Source: Cryptomeria japonica (taxonomy: Eukaryota; Streptophyta; Pinopsida; Cupressales; Cupressaceae). From it: a DNA stretch of 64,000 nt. The position numbers were made by a program, and so were the translations under genes. Positions 1 through 11,940 of this stretch are shown piece by piece (the first letter of the stretch is position 1; every line of letters starts with the position of its first letter). The notes under the pieces are model-generated. The model ran no database searches and was not told where the DNA came from. It worked only from the letters and a program-made list of their open reading frames with translations. The stretch lies in the NCBI RefSeq assembly GCF_030272615.1, contig NC_081405.1, forward strand, positions 575,841,752 through 575,905,751, given 5' to 3'.

Positions 1-2
1 TG

Positions 3-494
3 GGTGATGAGATAATCCTTTTAGAACATAGGCAAAGAGTTAACAGTAGCATCCCAATAGGGTTTGCAGTGATTTTACTTGCAATGGGAGAATGAAAAGC
101 ATTAACAGTCACATTATGTAGATTGATTTTCAATGAATAATACTTGGATAACCTAGAATTGGTGATAAAATGCGTGGATGAGAATCTACAGACACCTTAC
201 CCAGAAGATTACTCCAAAGTGGCAGAAGCCATTGACAAGGGGGAGGTACTTAACATAGAATTCAAAAGGCCCATTCTCAGTAATAAGGGCCAAAGTCTCT
301 GCAACCAAAGACAAACAAAGGTTGATAGAAGTATTGCATTCCTTAAGCAATGGTTGGGAGTGGTCATAGAACTGAAAGGAGAATGGTGGGTGAGTTACAT
401 GGTCCAAGAAGGATGGACACCGTTCCAGGAAAATAATCCCACTGAATCATAGGCCTCTAGTATGGAAGCAACAGATGATAGCGAAGAAGATTAA
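3..494 (+). pseudogene. C-terminal remnant of an unrecognised protein, open at the window edge
   Basis: One frame stays protein-like from base 3 to a stop at 492-494, interrupted by only three stops (near 93-95, 138-140 and 450-452). The longest open stretch runs from about 144 to 449. It is mixed charged and hydrophobic, includes a Trp pair (WWVSYM) about two thirds along, and the extended reading ends in a very acidic tail (ATDDSEED) directly before the final stop, as a true C-terminus would. I recognise no domain. The region downstream ends in a poly(A) run, so it could be the end of a retroposed transcript or of an unknown transposon ORF. I am fairly sure it is former coding sequence and have no basis for a function. 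Confidence 0.4.
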
Positions 495-1290
495 GCTCCA
501 ATTACATAGTTTTTTTTCTATAATTATTATAACGAATCTTATGCATAGACAAATATGATCGATAGATAGCTCAAGACACATAGTGAACTATTTATTTTCA
601 CTAATAAAATATGCTTATCAAAGCGTAAGATACCTGCTGTATGACAATATCAAATGATAGTTAAACTATACTTAGATGAGACATAAATATTGATTACCAA
701 AATAAGAAACTAAAGTCCAGACTAGAGAGGTGTGGTAGTATCAACCCTTTGCTAACCAGTGCATCCACTTTTGAGAAATATTGTAGACTGGGTAATCTTT
801 CAAAGTAGGACCAACAATTTCTAATGTTGACTTATTTGGAAACAAACCTAGTCTAGAATAATAACAGGGGGGAGTGTACTGAAATAGTATTGGCTTTATT
901 ATTCCTTTGAAACTAATAGTTAACATAGTGGTTTTGTAGAAGAAGGTATTGAAAATTTGTTTTGCAGGAGAAGGTCTTAAAATTTGGTTTGTAGGATTAG
1001 TAGAAGGTGACTATGAGGGCAAAAGGGAACTAAGAAAGATGGACATAAATACACTATCCCATGCCAAGCATAGATTCTCTATATGAAGGGCTTTTTTACA
1101 AGCCATATTATAGAACCTATTAAAGGTCAATTGTAATTTAAAGTTTGTTAGTGGACCATTGGTCTCGGGTAAGGCTGGAGGTTTTCTCCTCTCCGCCCTT
1201 TCCTACCAGCACCTACACTGAGCGGGGATTGTAACACTTCTTTTATCAATAAAATACAGCTTAGGCCTTTTTACTTAAAAAAAAATTAAT
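495..1290 (+). other. 3'-UTR-like tail with polyadenylation signal and A-run
   Basis: No coding signal. The stretch ends with AATAAA at 1248-1253 followed by nine As at 1277-1285, the form of a retroposed 3' end, and it follows the stop of the ORF ending at 494. A purine run near 867-874 followed by TGTACTG could instead be a polypurine tract and LTR start, which would make 875-1260 an LTR remnant. The two readings cannot be separated from one copy. Confidence 0.35.
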
Positions 1291-1711
1291 TAATTTTAAA
1301 ATTATATACTAAATGTATGTAAATGTATAAATCATATATAAATATTAAATGATAAATATAGAAAAAAATATCAAATATATACTGATATATATTTAAATAT
1401 AAAATGTATATTGCATTGTGAGATTTATGAAACATATATCAATAAATGATAATAAAAATATGTATAAATATATACTAAAAAATTAATGTATATTTATATT
1501 TGATATCAAATATAAATTTTGTTGTGAAGAAAAATTAATCTCAAATCAATTATGAATACACTTTAAAGGATTTAAATATGATTGAAACAAAACTAAAGAA
1601 AAATTATAACTTTAAATCAATTATGCATATCTTTATAAATTATGCATACTATTTATATTAACATAATTTTTTAACATAATTTTTTATAATAACATAATTT
1701 TTTTAGATGTG
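1291..1711. other. AT-rich spacer without genes
   Basis: Very AT-rich sequence with tata/aaat strings and, at 1661-1704, three near copies of acataatttttt in a row. I see no ORF, promoter or element edge here except that the LINE begins just to the right. Confidence 0.6.
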
Positions 1712-1783
1712 GTATGTTAAAAAGTACGAACAATCCTCCCGCTCTCCCGCTCTTCAAGTTCAAATTTCTAACCTCTGTCGTTC

Positions 1784-3327
1784 ATGGTGGTGTCTACTGG
1801 TGGGGATCTCCCCCCACAAGAGATGGACCCCATTTTGGACCCTACGATGGTGACACTGTCTATCACATCATTTCTTGGTCCCACGGTAGTTCCTCCTTCC
1901 GATCTGGTACTGCCTCAGGTTGATGGTTCTTCTTTGGAGAGCTCTATGGCCACACCCATGGTATTTGATTCTGATACTATTCCTAACATGTCATTTTTTC
2001 TAACCATGGAGTCTCAGGCTATTAACGCGAACCTCAAGGGTTGGAAAAACATGTTGGTCGGAAATACTGAGACTATGGACCCCAACTTCGTCCATGTCTA
2101 CTCGCAATTTGAGGACGAAATGTCTTTTGAGCTTCCTGACATTTTTTTGGACCATATTTTACTGAACATGGCCAATAATCTAGTGGGGAAGTTCTTCTCC
2201 CTACGCCCCATGGTGGAGATGGTCAGAAAATGGGTCAAGGCTTTATGGAAACTTAAAGGGAGTATTTTTGTTAGTGCCATGCCTGGTTCCCTCTTCCTCT
2301 TCAAATTCACCACTGAGAAGGATGTCACCCTTGTCCTCTCTATATGCTAGTCCTATGGTTGAAACAACCTCTCCCTTTGTCGTTGCAAGGCTAGCTTTGA
2401 CCCTATGGTTGACTTGTAGAAAACTGCTTCGGTGTAGGTTCGGCTCATGGAGCTTCCCTTGAATAATGGGATGAATGCATCTTCAAATAGATTGGGAGCT
2501 CATTTGGTCATTTCATAGGTGTTAATGATATCGCCAGATCCAAATTGTGTCTGGTCTATGCTTGTTTCTGTGTTCAAGCTACTGTGAACATGAATCTCCC
2601 AAACTTCACAACCCTCAAATCTAGGCTTGGTAGCTAGACTCAATCCTTGGTTTATGAAAATACTACCCTCTTCTTCCAAAACTATAGCAAATCAGGGCAT
2701 GTTATCACCCAATGCAAGGCTCTAGCCCCCCTATCCACCAAGCTTAAGGGACCGGCCCAGGTGCAAGTTTCAGTGCAAAATACTCCTTTTATTTATCAAG
2801 ACTTAGCTATGGGACCTGTGGTCACTCCTACTCCTGGCCTGGACCTACCTCCCTTAGCAGTCGATGACCTGATTATGGAAGAATAGCCCTTTGCTAAGAG
2901 TATCAACAACCTTCTCAAATCTCCTACAAACATTGTGGTGGAAGCCTCTAATTCGGCCCAGAAGGAATAGTACATCTCCCCGATAGTCAGCTCGATTTCA
3001 GTGGTTGATCAACTGGAAGATTGTGAGATTCTAAGGGACCCCTCTCTCATCACAGAGAAAACTCACTCCTCGTTGGTGTCTCCCACCCTAAACCAGGGTT
3101 TACTCTCACCTAGTGCCCTTGGTGCATCATCGAGTGGTTGCATGACTCCTATTGATGAGGGATGGATTACTCAAAGATGCAAGACCAGGATTACAAAGCC
3201 TGATGTGGGGATGGATCTCAAAGTGGCCTGGCCATCATAGAGACTATAAAGACAAAAGGAAGAAGCAAGGGATATTGCCAATGGTAGGAAGCAGACCTTG
3301 GAGACATCCATAAAAGTTAATAAATGA
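1784..3327 (+). pseudogene. LINE ORF1: DUF4283 plus CCHC zinc knuckle, nucleic-acid chaperone
   Basis: ORF1 proteins of plant LINEs bind the element RNA and accompany it to the target. The start at 1784 gives an acidic, Ser/Pro-rich N-terminus, then the DUF4283 core at about 2150-2560 (motifs LRPMVEMVRKWV and AMPGSLFLFKF). A retroviral-type zinc knuckle follows near 2665-2720, where the first half has lost its cysteines (read as FQNYSKSGHVITQCK). The tail to 3327 is low-complexity and polar. At least three frameshifts and several stops break it. The frame of the last part ends in a TGA at 3325-3327 that overlaps the ORF2 ATG by ATGA. Family assignment is firm; the exact N-terminus is not. Confidence 0.8.
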
Positions 3328-6300
3328 AGGTCCTCTCTTGGAATATGAAGGGCCTTAACAACCCCAAAAGCAATATGCTCTTAAAAAGTGTATTTTTAAA
3401 AATAAAATTATGGTCCTTCTTCTCCAAGAAGTTAAGATGTCTATGTCCTCCTTTTCCCTTGTTGCTGGGAAAATTTGGCCTGGTGCAAAGCTTGTTATTA
3501 GTGATGCTACTAGAGCCTCCGGTGTCTTGGTCACCATGTGGGACTGCTCCCATTTTTTTAGTAGTCTTCTCTTCTCCTCGGCCAACCTTTTGGTCTCTGA
3601 ACTCTCTTCCCCAATGGACTCCTGTATTCATGTTAATTTTTATGCCCATAATGTCAGATCTAGTAGATTAAAGCTCTGGAACAATAGAACTTCTCTAATA
3701 CACAATAATGCCAATACCCACTAGTTGATTACGGGTGATTTCAACTCTCCTTTGATCCCCTCTAAGAAGTTGGGAGGCCTTCCAGAGTACTCTGACAACA
3801 TGACTGATCTAGCTAACTTAATTGGTAGGAATGGGTTAATGGATGTGGAACTACCGGGGTAAAAATTCACTTGGTCCAATCTCAGGAAGGGAAAGTATCT
3901 TATTCAGGTTAGACTTGACAAATTTCTCATCTCGAGCAATTGGGGAATTGGTCCAACCTTGAAGCTCACTACCCTCCCCAGAATGGTCTCTGACCACAAC
4001 CCCTTGCTCCTTTGGAATACCACAAATGCTACAAGGAAGAATCATCCTTTTCGATATGAAATTATGTGGAACTCTCATCCAAAGTTCAAGGATTTCATTA
4101 AAAGATGGTGGATCACCAACATACCTGGTACTTCTATGTTCATGGTTTCCCATAAGCTCGACTTCATAAAAAAAATGTTTGGGGCTATAACAAATACACC
4201 TTTGGAGAGCTCAAAAGTAAATTGACTGCTATCCAAGAGTGTATTGATCAAGGTGAATCCCTTGAAGCCACCCATATGGAGGAGGATACCCTCTGAAGAA
4301 AATGGAAGGAAAATTCCAACAAAGAGGAACTCTATTGGAAATAGAAATCCAGGGTTCAATGGCTCAAAGAGGGTGATAAAAATACTATTTTCTTCCACAG
4401 ATCTGCTTCTATCCATAGGTGTAGAAATTACATCTCTTCCATCATGGACAACAACAATCAAGTGGTCAACGATGTTGATAGTTTGAGAAGACTAACTATT
4501 GACTATTTTGATACTTTATTTAGGGATGATGATGACTGGGGGGGCCCTACTGGGGAGGACCTTCTTAACTACCTCCCACAACCCCTCTCAGAGGAAGACA
4601 AGAACCTTATTTTGGCCCCTATTTTTAAGGGAGAAGTCAAGTCTGCTATTTTTTCTATAGGCCCCTTCAAAGCCCTAGGTCGTGATGGTTTCCCCTAGGC
4701 TTTTTTTCAAGATTTCTGGGATGTGGTGGGCCCTAATGTTGTTGTGGGTACTAGAGATTTTTTCAGATCGGGAAGGCCTCTTAAAAAACTCAATCACACC
4801 TTCATTTCTCCTATCCCCAAAAATCAGGAGGCATCTACTCTGATGGAGTTCCACCCTATCAATCTCTACAACGCTATTTACAAAATCTTCAGCAAATTTC
4901 TTGTCAATAGGCTCAAACCTTTCTTGGATTCTTGATGCGGTCATCTCTACTCATTAGATTATCCACTCCATAGATAAGTGTCATCAGTCAGGGATGGTTC
5001 TCAAGCTTGACATCTCCAGGGCTTATGACAGGGTCAATTGGAACTTCCTTTTGAAATTTCTCAACGCTATGGGGTTTGGAGACAAACTCATCAAACTTAT
5101 TGGGGAATGCATATCTACTGTCACCTACGTAGTGCTTCTATAAGGGAGCCCCCTGGAGAAGTTCAGGGTCTCCAGAGGGTTGCGGCAAGGGGATCCTCTA
5201 TCCTCTTACCACTTCATCATCCTTGCTGAAGTGTTGGCCTCTAACCTGAACTCTATTGTTCGCAGGAGCACTCTTCTGGGTATCAAACCTGCCTCTACGG
5301 CGCCCCCCAATTTTCTATAACAGTTTGTTGACAATACTATCTTTTTCGGTATCTCCTCTGTTTGGGAAGCTAAGGCTTGGAAATCCTTTCTCAACGCCCA
5401 TGCTCTAGCATCTAGCCAACATATTAACTATGAAAAGAGTAGCATTCACTTCTTCCACACTAATGCCCAACTCCAAGATAAAGTTTGCAAAATCCTTGGT
5501 TGTCCAGGGGCCTCCCTCCCTAGTAGCTACCTAGGCCTCCCCTTGACTGTTAAAGATGTCTCTAATTCCTTTTGGATCTCTATCCTTGAAAGAATATAGA
5601 AAAAGTTGGCTGGTTGGAAAGGTAGATTCCTGAGTAGTTCTGGGAAATTACAGCTACTTTCCTCCTCCCTCCAGGGAATCCCTATGTACTTTCTCTCCCT
5701 ATTCAAGATATTTGTGGCTATGGTTGCTAAGCTCGAAAACATTCAAAAGACTTTCCTCTGAATGGGAATGGAAGAAAAGAAGAGACTAGCCTTGGTGGAC
5801 TGGGACAAAGTTTGTCTTCTCGAGGCCATGGGAGGCTTGGGAACCCGCAAAATCTCAAGGTTCAATAAGGCCCTTATGACTAAAATTGTCTAGAAGCTTC
5901 TGAATAAGGATACAGATTGGAGTAGGATCATCAGGGCTAAGTACCTGGGTAATGTGGACTCTTCCTATGTATTGAAAGAGGAGGGCATTCCTAAGGGTTC
6001 CAAAATTTGGAATAACATCTTGAGGTCCAGGGACCATTTATCTCTTGGTTTGAGGTGGATTATTGGAAATGGTAGGAATATTCTCTTCTAGGAAGATTAT
6101 TGGTTAGGAGAGAGACCCCTTGCTTCTTTCCCCTCCCTGAGATGACTACAGGATGCCACTAAAGGCTTCTTTGGTGAAAGGGTTGGTGATTACTTCAGCA
6201 ATTGCACTTGGAGGGCCTTGGAGGACTGTTGTATTGATCATTCCTTCCTCCTCCCTACTACTGGAGAGCTCCAAAATCTTTTGTCTAGTATATTCATCCC

Positions 6301-7466
6301 CTTGTTTCCTAGGGAGGACATACTTATTTGGAAGTGGGACTCCTCTAGAGACTTCTCCGTCAGAACTGCCTACATGAGCTTACTCAGGGAACCCATTTAC
6401 TCCTCTATCTAGAACAAGGTTTGGAATCTCCAACTATCCCCCAAGGTTAATTTCTTCTGGTGATCTTCTCCCCTAAAATATATCTTGACCCAAGACAACC
6501 TGGTCAATCTGGGATTCTGTTTCCCTAATAGATGCATCCTCTGTAAAAATGATGAAGAAAGTCCTGCCCATCTCTTCCTCCACTGTGCCTTCACTTGGGA
6601 GATACGAGGATGGTCTACAGTAAGCTTAATATCTATTGGGTAATGAATGATTGTTTGTAAATCTATCTCAGGAGTTTTGGGGCCCCTCTTCTAATCCCCT
6701 TATCCAATAACTATGGAAGAAGATCCCCCCACGTGAGCTGGTGTATCTGGAAGGAACAAAATGATGGGATATTTAGAGACAAAGAGGCCTCCATGGAAAT
6801 TGTGTTTGCTCGATTCCTTAGTCTATTTCTTGAGAATATATCTGTTTCTGAAACCCAGATACCATCCAAGCCCCCCTCTACCTAGGAATAGGAAATTGCT
6901 AGATGCTGGAACCTTCCCTCCTTGTTCTCTCTTGTTGACTTCTCTAAAAGAATTTTAAGACAAAGCATGGTCTAGTTACCCTCGGCTACAAATTTTAAAC
7001 TCAATTTTGATGGGACTGCAAGGGGGGCCTAGCTACTAGTGGAAGGGTGATCAGATCCCATTTAGGGGCCCTTGTTGCTGCTTATGCAGGTAACCTGAAT
7101 GGGCATTGCTCTAATCAGGCTGAAGTGATGGTCTTAGACAAGGGAATCCGCATTGACCTCTCCATGGGAATCAGGATTATGGATATTGAGGGGGACTCCA
7201 TGCTTATCATTGATGTTGTCAAAGGGTGGAATAAACTTAATTAGACAATTGAGGGAACCATCAGGGACACCTTGAGGCTCATCTACAAGATTGAATCATT
7301 TAGATTTATGCATATCTATAGGGAAGGCAACTGTGTGGTGGATACCATGGCAGCAATTGGCATAAACCACTCAGGACTGAGATGTTGGACAAGTCACAAC
7401 TTCCTCCCAGACCATGTTAACTTCCTCCTCCAGGAAAAGAAATCCAAAATATCCACTAATGATTGA
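3324..7466 (+). pseudogene. LINE ORF2: endonuclease, reverse transcriptase, zf-RVT, RNase H
   Basis: This is the enzyme of target-primed reverse transcription. It starts MKVLSWNMKGLNNP at 3324, the usual start of plant ORF2. The AP-type endonuclease (3324 to about 4050) shows LLQE, GDFN (3734-3745) and SDHNP (3989-4003), so its catalytic residues survive in broken frames. The RT runs from about 4500 to 5800, with PIPKNQEA, a palm motif containing LDISRAYDRVNW, and RQGDPLS. The catalytic YADD box reads FVDN (5324-5335), so the second Asp is lost. A zf-RVT region follows at about 6000-6600, then RNase H at about 7000-7370 with FDGTARG, EGDS and an REGN..VD ending. The stop is TGA 7464-7466. Dozens of stops and shifts are present. 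Confidence 0.9.
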
Positions 7467-7862
7467 GTAGCCGCCAAGTGCTTCCCTTACCCTCATCTCT
7501 TCCCTTAGGGTTGTGTGGAGGTGGTGGTTTCATAATTCAAACAATCAAAATATCCCTCTAATCACTTCTGATGTGGTGTTGACTCATTCGGCTAGGCTGG
7601 CGATGACGCACGCATTGCTCTATTGGTATTTTACTTGGGCTTGTAGAGTCATGATGAGGTACAACTAGATTGGAAACATGTTGGTTGCTGCTAGTATTTG
7701 CTGGCCTTTAATGCCTCATAACCAAGAAATCATTTCTAGAAGTGACTTCTTTTTTTCCATGAACCCAACTTCATTTCTCATTTATTGATATCGGGCTCAC
7801 ACACTTCCCATTTTCTCTTCTTGGCTTGCTTCTCGAAGAGTCTCTGCAACTTTTTTTGTGTC

Positions 7863-9647
7863 ATGACTAAAGAAGCTTTGTTGGTGGAAGATATGGGGGG
7901 GCGACAGAGTTAGATATGAACTGGATAATCTAGATGATTTTAAAAATGACCCCTGGTCTTGAACTTCTATGTTGAAGGTGGGGTTGCCGATTTTCTAGAT
8001 TTCCTGAAGCGCCATGATGAGCAACTCTCGGTTGCTTTCACCTCCTCCTATTCTGGGAGGTGGGTCTCGGTTGGCAACATTACATTTCATGTCCCTGAGG
8101 AGACTATTGCCAAGCTACAAAGATGACCCTTGATGGCCGCTACTGGAAGCGTATCTGTCATGTTACAAACAGTGAAGGTTTGAAACGGTTCTTTCGTAAC
8201 CGCGAAGAACCTGTCAAGTTGCAAGGTGGGTTTTCTTGAGAGGAGCTCAAGCACCAGTGGGACATGATCTACCTCATGATCATGAAGTACTTCACTCTCG
8301 AAGGCAGGTATAAGGTATTCTACTACTACCATTTGCCATTCCTTAATCACTTCTATAACAATGATTTTCTTTGTCTGTCATTTTATTTATTGCACTCTAT
8401 AGAGATCTCTGTTAAAGACACTATGGACCCCAAGCATGGGGATAGGCCTCCCTACCTCCTCCACCAGTGCCTTATTTATAGGTTGTATAAATTCCATGAT
8501 TCTCTCTGCCCCCCCTCCCCCCGGCAATCTTTCTCTCTCTCAGCCCCCCATGCCGACTCCCCAGTAGCTCGCGGCCCTGTGTATGGCTTTCCCTAGATTC
8601 TTTCAATATCCCCATGAGGGATTTTCTACGGCCACCATGTATTTGCCTATTTATGCCTCGTCTATCTCCTTATTGGTAGTTTCCCCTAATTTAACTCTTC
8701 CTACCTCTCCCAGTGCTTCTCATTCCCTATCCAAGGGCCAATAAAAAACCCCTGCTAAACGCAAACACATTATCTTTGATGATAATTCTTCCTCTGAGGA
8801 CACTGAGAATGAGAATCCTTCCCTAGATTGTGAGGTGAAAAGGAGATCCTGCAAAATTGCTTCCAAAAGACACAAAAAGAAGACCTCGATGATCAAGAAT
8901 CTCGACTCTATGGAGGACCCCATTTGGGACAAGAAGGAGGAAGGCCCTAATACCACTATGGGGACCCCTAATGGGGATGTTGTGGATGTGAATGTAACTA
9001 GGGACCCCATGGTGTCGACCACTATTGGTGCCACTGATATGAGTAACCCTGAAATGAAACCCGAGGACCTCATTGATATAAGGATATGACCCCTATGAAC
9101 ACAGACACTAAGGGTCATATGGTGTGGAAATCTCTGATAGAAAAGCATTGGAATCTGGTAATTTGGATTTGGATTCTAAAATGACTAAATAGGTGATGCA
9201 TTCTATCCTTCTGATGGGTCTAGTCAATGATAGTGATAACTCCCTTGTTGGTGGCATGCCCAAAGAGATTGAAGAAACTATGGATGACTTGGCTGTTGAG
9301 AACCCTAAGGATGTTCCTACTCTTCAACAAATGGAAAAGCCAAGCATGGATCTACTGGACATCACATAGAGAATTGAAACCTCGACCTTGTTCTTGATCT
9401 GCAGACTATCAAGGAGCATGTCAACCAACTCAAGAATAAGATGGAGGCTTGGGAAGCCTAAATGGTGGGCCTTAACAAATTCCATGTGTAAGTTTTACAT
9501 AGTTCCATGCTCACCCTCTCTCTGCTGAGGGAATGCTATGCAGACACTCAGGAGGACAAGCAGGAGGCTAAGGACCTCTACAAGTTCCTATCAAACAAAT
9601 GGAATAGTGCTATGGATGCCTTTGGGGTGCACAAGGCACCCCTATAG
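7863..9647 (+). pseudogene. Third ORF of the LINE unit, unrecognised, with coiled-coil C-terminus
   Basis: Between the ORF2 stop and the 3' end lies a decayed reading of about 590 codons. It begins at an ATG at 7863-7865, becomes clearly protein-like from about 7960 (VEGGVADFLDFLKRHDEQ), and passes a hydrophobic aromatic block near 8260-8400 (GRYKVFYYYHLPFLNHF). A Ser/Pro linker follows, then a mixed acidic/basic region at about 8750-9090 (RKHIIFDDNSSSEDTE, RRSCKIASKRHKKK), and it ends in a heptad-like Lys/Glu/Gln region at 9380-9640 with stop 9645-9647. Stops occur near 8236, 8741 and 9087 and there are several shifts. I do not recognise a domain. It could be a real LINE ORF, a transduced neighbour, or a separate non-autonomous retroposon. 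Confidence 0.5.
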
Positions 9648-9830
9648 TTTGTTTTTGTTTTATAATATTGTTTCTGATTTCTAGAGACTTCATTCCTTTT
9701 TGCTGATGGTTGTTGTTAATTGTTGTTATAGTGTTGTTTCTGCGCTATGACTTCTAATAGATTTTCTATGTAAGGGGTCAGTGCCCTTGTTCTCACTGCT
9801 TTATTAATTAAAAATATAATTTTTTAAAAT
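9648..9830 (+). other. 3' tail of the LINE unit
   Basis: A T/G-rich non-coding stretch ends in ttattaattaaaaat and then A/T-rich flank. T/G-rich tails with a short A-rich end are usual for plant LINE 3' UTRs. It marks the end of the unit that starts at 1712. Confidence 0.5.
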
Positions 9831-10605
9831 TATAATGTTGTTTATTTATATGTAAGAAAATGTTTATTTTATTAATGTGTAAAGTTTTAAAATGATTTGT
9901 CAATAGATTAAAAAGTATCTTGTTTTGCATTTAATTATTATTTTCGTTTAGTAATTGTCTTTCAAATTTCTTTCATTTTTGTACATACTATTTTATATTA
10001 AAAATTAGTAAATATAAATTTAATACAAATTAAATTATAATATACTTGATAAAAATATTAAATATATATAAAACTATGAAAATTTATAATTTATATAATT
10101 TATATAGTACAAAATAAATTCACATATAAATGATAAATAATATATATTTTGTATGATATAAATCAAATTGTATAGAATATAAATAGATTCACTATTATAT
10201 ATGAGCTATATTATTACTATTATATATTATATTTAATAATAAAATGATTGAATATAAATTTAACTTTTGATAGAGGATGGGAGGGACATATTTAGTATTC
10301 AAAAGAGAATATTTTAAATACTATTTCAAGATGAATAAATTGAAATTTAATTTTTTATATAGATTTATTAAATTATATTTGTTGGAAAATATAATGAAAT
10401 TTTATTAGGATATTATTATGCAAAATAAGGAAAAATTTAGAATAAAATTTTATTTTTCATATAATTATATTTGTGTTCTATTAAGAAAAATTAAATAAAG
10501 TATTTTTAAATAAATTATTAAAAAAAGGTTTCATAACAAAAATCAATGCTCAAATATAGGCTTTCAGATTGGAACATTCATAATATAATAATATATTCAA
10601 GATAG
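9831..10605. other. AT-rich spacer without genes
   Basis: Extremely A/T-rich, with no ORF above noise and no recognisable element edge. Confidence 0.6.
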
Positions 10606-10910
10606 TTTCTATGTTATTATATATCTCTATCTCACCTTGCCTTTATATCTCTCACTCTGACTATATACACTTCTTATTTTCATCTTTATTTTTCTCTCTC
10701 CTCTGTCTATAATTTTCTCTTATGTCTCTATCTATCCCTCTCTCCTTTATTTATTTATCTACCCCTCTCCTCCATATCGATCTTCATCTTTATCTCTATC
10801 ACTATCTTTTTCTCTATCTATCTCCTTAACGCTCTCTCTCCCATTCTTCTCTCTTTCCCTCATCTTTTTATCCTCGCCTATCTCTCTATATCCACTTCTC
10901 CCTATTGCAA
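10606..10910. repeat. Pyrimidine-rich low-complexity tract on the + strand
   Basis: About 300 bases of mixed tct/ctat/ctcc words with very few purines except in short tat groups. It looks like a decayed or impure relative of the pure CT array 190 bases downstream. Confidence 0.7.
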
Positions 10911-11094
10911 ATAAAATATGGGCTTATTGGTAATGGAGCCCAATTATCTTCTTAATTTATAGGTTTTATTTCACTCATGTTTAGATTTCTCTAATTTGAT
11001 GCATATTTGATTTGAAGATATCACTAATTCATGTACCATACAATAATGCTCCCTACCGATCGTGTTCATTGAGAAATGTGTTTATTAAAGATGT

Positions 11095-11252
<158 letters not shown>

Positions 11253-11340
11253 GTATGATCTTGGTCACTAGATTTTGGAGTTTGGCCTATAGATTGGGTC
11301 TCTTTGCGTATGATCTCTCTCTCTTTACAACCCTACAGAG

Positions 11341-11935
11341 GTGGATCACTATCCTATAGAGGTGGATAAGTGTTATGTTGTTAGAGGTGCAATCAGATTC
11401 TATGGGATTGCTAGTTGTTTATTGGTGGTTTTGGGAGCCATTTTAAAATCCAAATCGAAGGTTAGTGGAGCCTTTCAAAACCCCCTTGTTTATGTCTGGT
11501 TGGATGCTGACAATTTTGAAGGGACCAACTTAGATTGTGATAGTTTTTGGTTAAGGGATGGGCTAGCCTTTTTTTGCCTAATTTTTCTATATATGGGAAG
11601 GGGAACTCAAACAATCCCTAATGCTTGGATGGGGGAGTCCATAGATTTCATCTAAAGGCTTAGGTTGTGGTGCCAACAGATTTTGTAATGTTTTTCTCTT
11701 AGCTTGGCTGGCAATTTTCTACTTGTGATTGTGCTGGCTTTTGGTTAGCACTAGTTAGATTCGATGATGTGGTCTATTGATTTCAGTTGCCTATCCTTTT
11801 TTGGCAAAAGTTTCATTTTAGGTTCCAGATCCTGGGAAAATATGAGGGTTTCGGGTCCCTTCAAAACATGTTGTATGGGGTTTCGGGTGCCCTCAAAACT
11901 TGTTTTCGCTTAATCAAAAACAAATTTTCATAGAA
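11341..11935 (+). mobile_element. Truncated LINE-type retroposon 3' end (candidate)
   Basis: A 104-codon open stretch (11341-11655, WLDADNFEGTNLD) resembles no domain I know and may be chance. The end at 11846-11930 is more informative: gggtttcgggt..cctcaaaac..tgtt is present twice, then ttttcgcttaat and an A-rich run. The complementary form of that ending occurs at 22683-22720, at the 3' end of a retroposon on the other strand, so this is probably a 5'-truncated member of the same class. Confidence 0.4.
11846..11904 (+). repeat. Two tandem 27-base units
   Basis: Units at 11846-11872 and 11878-11904 differ at a few positions and lie 32 bases apart. Each contains gggtttcgggt and tcaaaac. They sit at the very end of the retroposon candidate, where a reverse transcriptase would recognise its template. 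Confidence 0.8.
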
Positions 11936-11940
11936 TATAT

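Larger units (their letters stand above)
1712..9830 (+). mobile_element. Plant LINE (L1-type non-LTR retrotransposon), full-length but decayed, with an extra third ORF
   Basis: The order is ORF1 (DUF4283 and zinc knuckle), ORF2 (endonuclease, reverse transcriptase, zf-RVT, RNase H), a further ORF, then a T/G-rich tail that stops in an A/T-rich end near 9810-9830. Plant L1 elements with DUF4283 and a C-terminal RNase H are well known. Their unit is typically ORF1-ORF2-3'UTR, so the roughly 2.3 kb between the ORF2 stop (7466) and the end of the unit is more than expected. All ORFs contain many stops and frameshifts, so this copy is dead. I could not fix target-site duplications because both flanks are low-complexity A/T. 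The alternative is that 7480-9830 is a second retroposon joined end to end. Confidence 0.8.

Noticed and set aside
867-880. Purine run plus TGTACTG as a definite LTR start
   Set aside because: No second copy, primer site or target duplication supports it, and the downstream poly(A) fits a retroposed 3' end equally well.
3317-3649. Overlapping ORFs on both strands at the start of LINE ORF2
   Set aside because: Only the plus-strand frames give endonuclease motifs; the rest are shadows.
8720-9148. 142-codon minus-strand ORF
   Set aside because: It lies opposite the plus-strand third ORF, whose frame extends well beyond it on both sides.
1661-9830. ataattttttA at 1663 and 9816 as LINE target duplication
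   Set aside because: The word is repeated three times in the left flank and is pure A/T, so a match is expected by chance.
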